Below, piece by piece: positions 5,557 through 12,552 of a DNA stretch of 13,863 bases. Location of the stretch: NCBI GenBank assembly GCA_965365655.1, contig CBDUCN010000115.1, forward strand, positions 1-13,863. Direction: 5' to 3'. The DNA is from JBFHNV01 sp965365655 (lineage in GTDB: Bacteria > Pseudomonadota > Gammaproteobacteria > HK1). The position numbers and the translations under genes were made by a program. Each line of letters begins with the position of its first letter. The stretch's first letter is position 1. The notes under the pieces were generated by a model. The model was not told where the DNA came from. It was given only the letters and a program-made list of their open reading frames with translations, and did no database searches.

Positions 5557-7743
5557 TCAGGCAGCCGTCTCCGCCTGCTCCACGTACAGCAGCGCGTCGA
5601 CCACGCTCACGCCGCGGCCCTGCGGATGCACGATCACCGGGTTCAGGTCCAGCGCCCGGATGTGCTCGCCGTGGTCGGCGGCGAGGCGCGCGACGCCCAG
5701 CATCAGGTCCACGAGCGCCGCGACGTCCGCCGCGGGCGCCCCGCGCACGCCCGCGAGCAGCCGGCGCGCGGCGAGCCGGTCCAGCATCGCGAGCGCCTCG
5801 TCGCGGCTGCGCGGCGGCGGCGCCAGCACGGCGTCGCCGGTGAGCTCCACCAGCACGCCGCCGGCGCCGACCAGCATCATCAGGCCGAAGCCCGGGTCGC
5901 GGTCCAGGCCCAGGATCATCTCGACGCCCGGCGGCGCCATCGGCTGCACCAGCACCCCGTGCACGTCCGCGTCCGGCGCGTGCGCGCGGGCGCCGGCCAG
6001 CACCCGCTCGTAGGCCTCGTGCACCAGCGTCTCGCCGGACACGTTCAGCGCCAGCGCGCCGGCGTCGCTCTTGTGCGGCAGATCCGGCGACTGCACCTTC
6101 AGCGCCACCGGTCCGTCCACGTCCATCGCGTGGCGCACCGCGTCGTCGCCGCTGGTCGCCAGTGCGCCGCCGCACGCAGCGCCGTACGCGCCGAGCAGCG
6201 GCGCCAGCTCGTACTCGCAGATCACGCGCCGGCCGCCGGGGAACGGCCAGGGCAGGGACGGCGCGGGCGGCGGTGCCGGCGTGTCCGCCGCCATCACCCG
6301 CTCGCGGTCGGCGCCGTAGTCGGCCAGCGCGCGCATCGCGCGCGCGGCGCCGCGCAGGCTCGTGAAGCACGGGATTCCGGCGGCGCCCAGCAGCGCGACG
6401 CACTTCGGGTCCGGCACCGTGTACGACCAGTACATCACCGGCTTCGGACACGCGGACACCACCTGCACGAGGTGCTCGTACTCGTGCTCCACCGCCGACG
6501 CGCGCGTCAGCGACGCGGCCACCATGATCGCGTCGATCGCCGGCGAGCGCGCGGCGATCTCGATCGCGGACGCGTAGCCGCGGCTGAAGATGAACTGCGC
6601 GGTGACGTCCACCGGGTTGCGCGAGCTGCCGTACGGCGGCAGCAGGGCGTCGAACCCGGCGCGGGTCCGGTCGTCCAGCACCGGCACCTCCAGCCCCGCC
6701 GCGACGCAGGCCTCGGTGAGCCAGATCCCGGCGCCGCCCGACGGCGTGATCACCGCGACGCGCCGGCTCGCCGGCAGCCGGTTCCTGTGGAACGCGAAGC
6801 CGGCGGCGATGTCCAGGGTCTCGTCGAGGTCCTCCGCCACCGCGATCCCGAGGTGATCGAACATCGCCCGGTGCGCGCGCCAGGTGCCGGCCAGCGACGA
6901 GGTGTGCGCCGCGGCGGCGGCTGCCGCCGGCTCGGAGCGCCCCATCTTCGCGATCACCAGCGGCTTGCCCAGGGTCATCGCCTTGCGCGCGACGGCGTCG
7001 AGGCGCGCGGGCGTGCGCAGGCCCTCGACGAACATCAGCCCGACGCCGATGCGCGGGTCGTCGAGCACGTGGTCCATCACCTGCAGGCTGTCGCAGCCCG
7101 CCTCGTTGCCCATGCTCACGATGTAGCCGAACGGCAGCCGGCGCGGGTTGCCGCGGCTCAGGAAGGAGAAGCCGATGCCGCCGCTCTGCGACGTGACGGC
7201 GATCGGGTCGGCCAGCACGTCGTCGGGCAGCACCGGACCGGACAGCGCGCGCAGCACCGGGCTGAATGTCGCGGCCAGCGGCGCGAACGCGTTCAGGTGG
7301 CCCTCGGCGTTCGGGCCCAGCACGGTCATGCGGTAGCGCGCGATGATCTCCCGCAGCCTCTCCTCGCGCGCCTTTCCGCCCGTGCTCGCCTCCTCCGCGA
7401 ACCCGGAGCTGATGATCACCGCGGCCCGCACGCCGCGCCGGCCGCACGCCTCCATCGCGTCGCACACGAACTCGTTGGGCACGCTGACGATCGCGAGGTC
7501 GACGCCGTCGGGCAGCTCGTCCGGGCTGGCGATGCAGGGCAGGCCGCGGATCTCGGCGTGCGAGCGGCTCACCAGGTGCAGCGCGCCGGTGAAGCCGCCG
7601 TCGAGGATGGACTCCAGCATGCGCCCGCGGATGCGCTCGGCGTCCGGCGACACGCCCACCAGCACGATGGAGCGGGGATCCAGCAGCGCGTCGAGGCCGC
7701 CGGCGGCCGCGTCCAGCGCCGCGTCCGGCGCGGTGCCGCTCAT
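5557..7743 (-). CDS. Acyl-CoA synthetase, NDP-forming (acetate--CoA ligase family), alpha-beta fusion
   Basis: The 728-residue protein would make an acyl-CoA from an acid, CoA and ATP with release of ADP and phosphate. Domains in order are a CoA-binding Rossmann domain (about 18-115, with DPRSIVLVGVS), succinyl-CoA-ligase-like domains (about 135-300 and 325-470) and a C-terminal ATP-grasp domain (about 500-725, with ALKVQSPDLPHKSDAGA and LDLNPVIV). AHTSSLAG (279-286) carries H280, the position of the phosphohistidine in this superfamily. The ATG overlaps the stop of the upstream acyl-CoA dehydrogenase gene as ATGA, implying translational coupling. The acid substrate cannot be read from sequence, and members of this family are often wrongly named acetate-specific. 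A short run of six alanines or so before H280 and a proline-rich linker (489-501) are visible. Confidence 0.9.
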   Translation of the reverse strand: MSGTAPDAALDAAAGGLDALLDPRSIVLVGVSPDAERIRGRMLESILDGGFTGALHLVSRSHAEIRGLPCIASPDELPDGVDLAIVSVPNEFVCDAMEACGRRGVRAAVIISSGFAEEASTGGKAREERLREIIARYRMTVLGPNAEGHLNAFAPLAATFSPVLRALSGPVLPDDVLADPIAVTSQSGGIGFSFLSRGNPRRLPFGYIVSMGNEAGCDSLQVMDHVLDDPRIGVGLMFVEGLRTPARLDAVARKAMTLGKPLVIAKMGRSEPAAAAAAAHTSSLAGTWRAHRAMFDHLGIAVAEDLDETLDIAAGFAFHRNRLPASRRVAVITPSGGAGIWLTEACVAAGLEVPVLDDRTRAGFDALLPPYGSSRNPVDVTAQFIFSRGYASAIEIAARSPAIDAIMVAASLTRASAVEHEYEHLVQVVSACPKPVMYWSYTVPDPKCVALLGAAGIPCFTSLRGAARAMRALADYGADRERVMAADTPAPPPAPSLPWPFPGGRRVICEYELAPLLGAYGAACGGALATSGDDAVRHAMDVDGPVALKVQSPDLPHKSDAGALALNVSGETLVHEAYERVLAGARAHAPDADVHGVLVQPMAPPGVEMILGLDRDPGFGLMMLVGAGGVLVELTGDAVLAPPPRSRDEALAMLDRLAARRLLAGVRGAPAADVAALVDLMLGVARLAADHGEHIRALDLNPVIVHPQGRGVSVVDALLYVEQAETAA

Positions 7744-8900
7744 CGCAGGCCCAGTCCGCGCGCGATGATGCCGCGCAGGATCTCCCGCGTGCCGCCCTGG
7801 ATCGTGAGCTTCGGCGCGATCAGCGTCGCGAAGCCGAGCAGGGTCTCGAAGTCCACCCGGTTGCCGGGGTCCACCTGCGCGAGCGGCACCAGGTCGCGCA
7901 CCTTCGACGGCAGGTCCTGCTCCCAGTTGGTGCCCAGATCCTTCACGAGCGCGGCCTCCGTCACCGGCACCTTGCCGGCCTCCAGCATGCTCGCCACGGA
8001 CACCGACATCTGGCGCAGCGACGCGAGCTGCGCGACCAGCCGGCCGATTCCCTCGGCGACGCGATCGTCGGGCTCCGTGCCCGCCTGCTCGAGCAGCTCG
8101 TAGAGCACGTAGATGGTCTCCAGGAAGCGCTCGGGGCCGGCACGCTCGTAGGCCAGCTCGTCGGTGGCCTGCTTCCACGCCATGTCGATGTCGCCCAGCA
8201 TGTGATCCGCGGGCACGAACACGTCGTCGAACACCACCTCGTTGAAGTCGTGGGCGCCGGTGAGGTTGATGATCGGGTTGATCGTGATCCCGTCGCTGTT
8301 CATGTCGACGAGGAACTGGGTCAGCCCGTGGCGGCGGTTCTCCTTCGTCGCCTGCGACGTGCGCAGCAGCGCGATCATGTAGTGCGCGCGGTGCGCGCTG
8401 GACGTCCAGATCTTGCGCCCGTTGACCTTGAAGCCGCCGTCCACCTTCTCGGCGCGGGTGCGCGCGGCGAACAGATCGCTCCCGGAGTCCGGCTCGCTCA
8501 TGCCGATGCAGAACGTGCATTCGCCGCGCACGATGCGCGGCAGGATGTCGTCGCAGATCGCCTGCTTCGCGTAGCGCATCAGGATCGGACCGCTCTGGCG
8601 ATCCGCGACCCAGTGCGCAAACACCGGCGCGTTGGCGGCGAGCATCTCCTCGGTGACGACGAAACGCTCCAGGAAGCTGCGCTCGCCGCCGCCGTAGCGC
8701 TTCGGCCAGGTCATGCCGATGTAGCCCGCCTCGCCGCAGCGCCGCGAGAACTCCGGCGACATGCGCCCGGCCTGCCCCGGGTTGCGCGGGTCGAAGGTGC
8801 CGGCCTCGGCCTCGCGGCGCAGGAACGCACGCACCTCGTCGCGCAGGCCTCGGGTCTCCTCCGGCAGCGCGGCCGGGTCGAGCTGGATCACGGCGGACAT
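7740..8900 (-). CDS. Acyl-CoA dehydrogenase, alpha-like subunit (FadE family)
   Basis: This 386-residue flavoprotein-family member would introduce an alpha,beta double bond into an acyl-CoA. Visible landmarks are the N-terminal helical domain, GMTWPKRYGG (62-71), the flavin-contacting GMSEPDSGSD (133-142) and KIWTSS (163-168), YERAGPER (251-258) with E252 as candidate catalytic base, and GGTREI (369-374). The RxxFGxxIxxFQ segment that normally binds FAD phosphates in the C-terminal domain is absent. The partner encoded divergently at 8999 has it, so a heteromeric enzyme like the mycobacterial ChsE types is likely. I start at the ATG with GGAGGA 6-7 nt upstream; a frame extension to 9011 has no ribosome site and crosses the promoter region. 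This is the first gene of the leftward operon. Confidence 0.9.
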   Translation of the reverse strand: MSAVIQLDPAALPEETRGLRDEVRAFLRREAEAGTFDPRNPGQAGRMSPEFSRRCGEAGYIGMTWPKRYGGGERSFLERFVVTEEMLAANAPVFAHWVADRQSGPILMRYAKQAICDDILPRIVRGECTFCIGMSEPDSGSDLFAARTRAEKVDGGFKVNGRKIWTSSAHRAHYMIALLRTSQATKENRRHGLTQFLVDMNSDGITINPIINLTGAHDFNEVVFDDVFVPADHMLGDIDMAWKQATDELAYERAGPERFLETIYVLYELLEQAGTEPDDRVAEGIGRLVAQLASLRQMSVSVASMLEAGKVPVTEAALVKDLGTNWEQDLPSKVRDLVPLAQVDPGNRVDFETLLGFATLIAPKLTIQGGTREILRGIIARGLGLR

Positions 8901-8906
8901 CGGAGT

Positions 8907-8912
8907 TCCTCC
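8907..8912 (-). promoter_or_regulatory. Ribosome binding site fixing the alpha dehydrogenase start
   Basis: GGAGGA on the minus strand lies 6 nt before the ATG at 8900-8898. It is near the consensus and excludes the longer frame that would begin at 9011. Confidence 0.75.
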
Positions 8913-8989
8913 GGTGGTCGAGCGCGCGGCGGACGCCTCGTCGGCGCCACCCGCGAACGCTATTATCGATGCACGCCGAGTGTATCGAC
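8913..8989. promoter_or_regulatory. Divergent promoter region between the two acyl-CoA dehydrogenase genes
   Basis: Only 98 bp separate the two start codons. The one AT-rich patch reads TATTAT on the plus strand at 8961-8966 (five of six matches to the -10 consensus). On the minus strand the same patch reads GATAAT (8967-8962), also five of six. No convincing -35 hexamer is visible for either direction, so activator dependence is possible. One shared site could drive both genes and keep the two subunits in balance. Confidence 0.4.
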
Positions 8990-8993
8990 GGAG
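8990..8993 (+). promoter_or_regulatory. Ribosome binding site fixing the beta dehydrogenase start
   Basis: GGAG lies 5 nt before the ATG at 8999. An in-frame ATG at 8969 has no such site and would place the start on top of the candidate -10 element. Confidence 0.6.
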
Positions 8994-8998
8994 CGCCC

Positions 8999-10066
8999 AT
9001 GACACACGCACCCGACCCGATGATCGTCGAGACTGTGGAGCGCCTGCTCGACGCAGCCTGCGATGCCGCGGCGATCGCCGCGGTCGAGCGCGGCGAGCCG
9101 GCCGCTGCGGTGTGGGACGCGCTCGCCGGCTCGGGCATCGACCGCGCGTGGCTGCCGGAGGCCGCGGGCGGCATCGACGCGTCGCTCGCGGACGTGTGCG
9201 CGATCGTGCGCCTCGCCGGGCGCTACGCGGCCCCGGTGCCGCTCGCCGACACCCTGCTCGCCGGGCACCTGCTCGCCGGCGCCGGCGCGCCCCCGGAGCC
9301 GGGCATGCTGGCGCTGTCGGCGGCGCCGGCCGGCGCCGCCCCGCTGACCTTCGAAGGCGGCCGCGTTTCCGGAGTCCGTCCCCGGGTGCCCTTCGCCCGC
9401 CACGTGCGCGCGCTCGCGGTGCTGCTGGACACGGGCGACGGCGACGCCCTCGCGCTGTTCGCGCCGGGGGACGTGCGCATCGAGCCGCGCGAGAGCCTCG
9501 CGGGCGAGCCGCTGGACACCGTGCACCTGGACGGCGCGGCGCCGGCCGCGGTCCACCCGCTGCCCGCGGGCTGGAGCGGTGACGGGCTTCGCGTCGCGGG
9601 CGCGCTGCTGCGCGCGCAGGCGATGACCGGCGCGCTGCAGCGCATCCTCGCGATGAGCGTGCAGTACGCGCAGGAGCGCGAGGCGTTCGGGCGGCCGATC
9701 GCGAAGTTCCAGGCGGTGCAGCAGAGCCTCGCGGTGCTGGCCGGGGAGGTCGCGGCCGCGACCGCGGCCTCCGACGGCGCGATGATCGCCGCCGCGGCTC
9801 ACGGCTTCGGCGACGAGCGCGTCGTGCGCGCGGTGGCCGCGGCGAAGATCCGCGTCGGCGAGGCGGCCGGGGCGGGCGCCGCGATCGCCCACCAGGTGCA
9901 CGGCGCGATGGGCTTCACCTTCGAGCACCGCCTGCACCAGTTCACGCGCCGGCTGTGGAGCTGGCGTGACGAGTACGGCCAGGAGAGCGAGTGGGCGATC
10001 CGCCTCGGGCGCCTGGTGGCCGCGGCCGGCGCCGAGGCGTTGTGGCCGGCGCTGACCGCGGCGTGA
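8999..10066 (+). CDS. Acyl-CoA dehydrogenase-like protein, beta-like subunit
   Basis: The 355-residue protein has acyl-CoA dehydrogenase organisation but a reduced N-terminal and middle part. The GMSEPxxGSD and KxWTSS flavin-contact motifs cannot be found, and there is no GGTREI or YEGT catalytic segment at the C-terminus. What it does have is REAFGRPIAKFQ (227-238), the FAD-phosphate-binding motif, and QVHGAMGFT (299-307) followed by EHRLHQFTRR. These are exactly the pieces missing from the dehydrogenase encoded divergently at 7740-8900. Beta subunits of known alpha2beta2 acyl-CoA dehydrogenases look like this, so I infer a structural, FAD-contributing partner and not an enzyme on its own. 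Confidence 0.85.
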   Translation: MTHAPDPMIVETVERLLDAACDAAAIAAVERGEPAAAVWDALAGSGIDRAWLPEAAGGIDASLADVCAIVRLAGRYAAPVPLADTLLAGHLLAGAGAPPEPGMLALSAAPAGAAPLTFEGGRVSGVRPRVPFARHVRALAVLLDTGDGDALALFAPGDVRIEPRESLAGEPLDTVHLDGAAPAAVHPLPAGWSGDGLRVAGALLRAQAMTGALQRILAMSVQYAQEREAFGRPIAKFQAVQQSLAVLAGEVAAATAASDGAMIAAAAHGFGDERVVRAVAAAKIRVGEAAGAGAAIAHQVHGAMGFTFEHRLHQFTRRLWSWRDEYGQESEWAIRLGRLVAAAGAEALWPALTAA

Positions 10067-10143
10067 CGCGCGCCGCCGCGCCGTCCCGCACTGCCGGCCC
10101 CCGGCGTCACCCACCGCGCTGACGGCAGCACGCGGGAGCACGC

Positions 10144-10163
10144 GCGGCGCCGCTTCGCGCCGC
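10144..10163 (+). terminator. GC hairpin downstream of the beta dehydrogenase gene
   Basis: GCGGCGC (10144-10150) pairs with GCGCCGC (10157-10163) around a CGCTTC loop. The 7-bp stem lies about 80 nt past the stop codon and has no T-run, so it is a possible but weak terminator. Confidence 0.3.
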
Positions 10164-10288
10164 ACCGCCGTCGTTCCTCCCGGGCGCTGCGCACTGCGGC
10201 GTGCTTCGGGCGCGCGCGGGGTCGCCGCGCCGCGTGCGGCGCCCGGCACCCGGCGCCCGCCTCCCGGCGTGGGACGCGGCTTCCCGGC

Positions 10289-10316
10289 TATCATCGCGCG
10301 ACCAGCCATTGGGGAG
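10289..10316 (+). promoter_or_regulatory. Candidate -10 element and ribosome site of the GDSL esterase gene
   Basis: TATCAT (10289-10294) matches the -10 consensus at five of six bases; no good -35 is visible at the right distance. GGGGAG (10311-10316) lies 7 nt before the ATG at 10324 and fixes the start at the signal peptide. Confidence 0.45.
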
Positions 10317-10323
10317 ACCGACC

Positions 10324-11355
10324 ATGCTCATCACGCGCCTCGCGCGCGCGCTTCGCGGCGCCGCGCTCATGCTGCTCTTCGCGCTGCCCGCCGGCGCCGC
10401 CGCCGAGGAAGGTCCCGTCGAGCTCGTCGTCGTCGGCGACAGCCTGTCCGACGCCGGCAACCTCGCGGCGCTGCCGCAGTTCGCGTTCCTCTCGAGCCCG
10501 CTGCTGCCCTACGACGACGGCTTCAGCAACGGCCCGCGCGCGGTCGAGGTGCTGGCCGCGGACCTGGGCCTCGCCGCCGACCCGTCGCTGCACCTGGTCG
10601 CGCCGTTCCCGGTGGGCACGAACTTCGCGGTCGCCGGTGCGCGCAGCGTGACGCTGGGCGTGCCGCCCACCATCGACCTGCCGACCCAGGTGAACGTGCT
10701 GCTGCTGTCGCGCGGCGGCGTGCTGCCGGCGGATACGCTGTACGTGGTGTTCATGGGCGGCAACGACATCCGCGACGCGGTCGCCGCCGGCGACAAGCAG
10801 GCCGGGCGTGACATCGTCGACGACGCCTCCGCCGCGGTGGAGGACGCGATCCGCGCGCTGCTGGCCGCGGGCGCGCGCACCCTGCTGGTCGCGAACGCCC
10901 CCGACATCGGCGGCATCCCGGAGGTGCTCGCCACCGGCGATCGCCAGCGCAGCCAGCGTGCGACGAAGCTCACGCGGCGCTTCAACAAGGGCCTGCGCAA
11001 GGCGGTGCGCCGCGCCGAGGAGGACTTCGGCGTCGACATCGCGGAGTTCGACACCTTCCGCTTCCTGAACTTCGTCGTGCGCAACGCCGACCGCCTCGGC
11101 TTCACGAACACCACGGACGCGTGCTTCGAGACCGAGACGCTGCTCGCGACCGGCGTGCCGGTGTTCCACCCGGACTGCGACGGCGGCGCGAACTTCGACG
11201 CGTTCGTGTACTTCGACGAGATCCACCCGAGCGCGCGCGTGCACGCGCTCGCGGGTGCGGCGATGCTGGCCGTGCTCGCGGAGCACGCCGCGGACGACGA
11301 CGCCGACGACGAGGCGCGCGGGCGGGGCAGGCGCGGCGGGCACCGCCACGACTGA
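10324..11355 (+). CDS. Secreted GDSL/SGNH-family esterase or lipase
   Basis: This 343-residue protein starts with a signal peptide: basic n-region, hydrophobic ALMLLFALPAG, then AGAAA-EE as the probable cleavage site near residue 27. There is no lipobox cysteine. SGNH catalytic blocks are all present: GDSLSDAGN (38-46) with nucleophile S40, G105 in FAVAGA, N147 in GGND, and D298/H301 in DEIHP. It should hydrolyse ester bonds of lipids or other esters in the periplasm or outside the cell. Two cysteines in TDACFET and HPDCDGG could form a disulfide, which suits an exported protein. The last 24 residues are low-complexity, first Asp-rich (324-330) and then Arg/Gly/His-rich (332-343). There is no autotransporter barrel as in EstA. 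It is not in an operon: the next gene is convergent. Confidence 0.9.
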   Translation: MLITRLARALRGAALMLLFALPAGAAAEEGPVELVVVGDSLSDAGNLAALPQFAFLSSPLLPYDDGFSNGPRAVEVLAADLGLAADPSLHLVAPFPVGTNFAVAGARSVTLGVPPTIDLPTQVNVLLLSRGGVLPADTLYVVFMGGNDIRDAVAAGDKQAGRDIVDDASAAVEDAIRALLAAGARTLLVANAPDIGGIPEVLATGDRQRSQRATKLTRRFNKGLRKAVRRAEEDFGVDIAEFDTFRFLNFVVRNADRLGFTNTTDACFETETLLATGVPVFHPDCDGGANFDAFVYFDEIHPSARVHALAGAAMLAVLAEHAADDDADDEARGRGRRGGHRHD

Positions 11356-11356
11356 G

Positions 11357-11371
11357 CCGCGCGTCGCGCGG
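11357..11371 (+). terminator. Hairpin directly after the esterase stop codon
   Basis: CCGCGC (11357-11362) pairs with GCGCGG (11366-11371) around a GTC loop, beginning 2 nt after the TGA. There is no T-run. The rest of the 92-bp convergent gap to 11447 is GC-rich with no gene. The role is uncertain. Confidence 0.25.
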
Positions 11372-11447
11372 GCACCCCGGGCAGGCCGCGTGCGCCCGGA
11401 GGCGCGCGCGGGTGGGCGAGGCGGGCGCCGCGGGCGGCCGTACCGGC

Positions 11448-12542
11448 TCAGCGCAGCAGGAAGGGGACCCCGGCGCGCTGCGCGACGGCCTCGACGCCTG
11501 CCGCCAGCGCGGGCGGGATCGGAATGCCGGAGCGTTCCCGCGCGGCCCGGCTCGCGTCCTCCGGGTCCCCGGGGATCAGCACCGGCTGCGCCGGGTCGGC
11601 CGGGCGCGTCGCGCGCAGCACCTCCACGACCTGCTGCACGTCGCGCGCGAAGCCGCCGTCGCCGCGGAAGCGGCCGGGGTCGATGGCGAGGAAGAAGTGG
11701 CCGATGTCGAAGGGCTGGTCCGGCGCGAGGTCGCGGTCGCGGATCGGCGAGAACGCCGCGCCGGCCAGCGCGCCGGCCAGGATCTGCGCGACCACGCCCA
11801 GCCCGTAGCCCTTGTGGCTGCCCAGATCCCGGGTGCCTCCCAGCGGGTTGAGCCCGCCGGGGCCCGCGTTGCGGCACACCGCGAGCGCCTCGGCGGCGTC
11901 GGTGACCGGTCGGCCGTCGCCGTCGCTCACCCAGCCGGCGGGCAGCGGCTTGCCGAGGAAGTCGTGCACCTTGACCTTGTTCAGCGCGACCGCGGAGGTC
12001 GCGAAGTCGAGCACGAACGGCGGCTGGTCGCCGGCCGGCGCCGCGAACGCGATCGGGTTGGTGCCGAGCACCGGCTCGGCGGCGAAGGTGGGCAGCACCG
12101 CGACCGTGCGCGCGGTGCTGGTCACCAGTCCGATGCAGCCGCGCGCGACCGCGATGCGCGCGTACACGCCGGCGGCGCCGAAGTGGTGCGAGTTGAAGGC
12201 CGTGACGGCGCCGAGCCCTTGCGCGAGCGCCATCTCGACGGCGACGCCCATGCCGAGGTGCGCGACCGGGTGACCGAGCCCCGCGTCGCCGTCGATGCGC
12301 GCGGTGACGGCGCTGCGCTCCACGACGCGCGGCCGGGCGTTCACGTTCAGCCGGCCGTCGCGCTTCATCTGCTCGTACATCATGAGCATCGACACGCCGT
12401 GCGAGTCCACGCCCTGCAGGTCCGTCTCCACCATCACGTCGGCGGTGATCGCGACCGCGTCCGGCGCCATGCCCCACGCGGCGAGGATGCTCGCGATCTG
12501 CTCGCGCACCCGCGCCGCGGGAACGTTCACCGCGTGCGTCAC
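11448..12542 (-). CDS. Malate/L-lactate/sulfolactate dehydrogenase-family oxidoreductase (Ldh_2)
   Basis: The 364-residue protein belongs to the NAD(P)-dependent 2-hydroxyacid dehydrogenases of the malate/L-sulfolactate/ureidoglycolate type, unrelated to classic lactate dehydrogenase. Landmarks are DSHG (46-49), SHHFGAAG (118-125, usually SNHFGAAG) with H120 as catalytic candidate, GTNPIAFAAP (160-169), DFATS (179-183) and GSHKGYGL (241-248). It would interconvert a 2-hydroxy and a 2-oxo acid in the cytoplasm; the substrate is not predictable. I chose the GTG start: GAGG, overlapping the stop codon of the upstream dehydrogenase gene, lies 8 nt before it. The 10-nt gap makes a two-gene operon with that short-chain dehydrogenase almost certain. 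Confidence 0.88.
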   Translation of the reverse strand: MTHAVNVPAARVREQIASILAAWGMAPDAVAITADVMVETDLQGVDSHGVSMLMMYEQMKRDGRLNVNARPRVVERSAVTARIDGDAGLGHPVAHLGMGVAVEMALAQGLGAVTAFNSHHFGAAGVYARIAVARGCIGLVTSTARTVAVLPTFAAEPVLGTNPIAFAAPAGDQPPFVLDFATSAVALNKVKVHDFLGKPLPAGWVSDGDGRPVTDAAEALAVCRNAGPGGLNPLGGTRDLGSHKGYGLGVVAQILAGALAGAAFSPIRDRDLAPDQPFDIGHFFLAIDPGRFRGDGGFARDVQQVVEVLRATRPADPAQPVLIPGDPEDASRAARERSGIPIPPALAAGVEAVAQRAGVPFLLR

Positions 12543-12552
12543 GCGCGCGGCC

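Larger units (their letters stand above)
10067..10323. other. Intergenic region before the GDSL esterase gene
   Basis: These 257 bp hold no supported gene. They contain a GC hairpin (10144-10163), a second weaker inverted repeat CGTCA (10105-10109)/TGACG (10120-10124), and a candidate -10 element plus ribosome site in front of the esterase gene. A frame extending the esterase upstream to 10201 has no ribosome site and would precede a clear signal peptide, so I reject it. Confidence 0.6.

Noticed and set aside
5447..7465. A 672-codon minus-strand frame overlapping the acyl-CoA synthetase in another frame
   Set aside because: Low-complexity Arg/Gly/Ala composition, no domain, and full overlap with a well-supported gene on the same strand.
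5443..8103. An 886-codon open frame on the plus strand opposite the crotonase and acyl-CoA synthetase genes
   Set aside because: Its product is Arg/His/Val/Ala-rich with no recognisable domain, as expected for the antisense of GC-rich codons. The minus strand encodes clear enzymes over the same bases.
8901..9174. Upstream extensions of the acyl-CoA dehydrogenase frame to 9011 or of the synthetase frame to 9174
   Set aside because: The ATG at 8900 has a near-consensus GGAGGA. The extensions run through the divergent promoter and into the other dehydrogenase gene. For the synthetase the ATGA-coupled start at 7743 matches the family N-terminus.
10201..10323. Extended N-terminus for the GDSL esterase
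   Set aside because: It would bury a typical signal peptide inside the protein, and the ATG at 10324 has GGGGAG 7 nt upstream.
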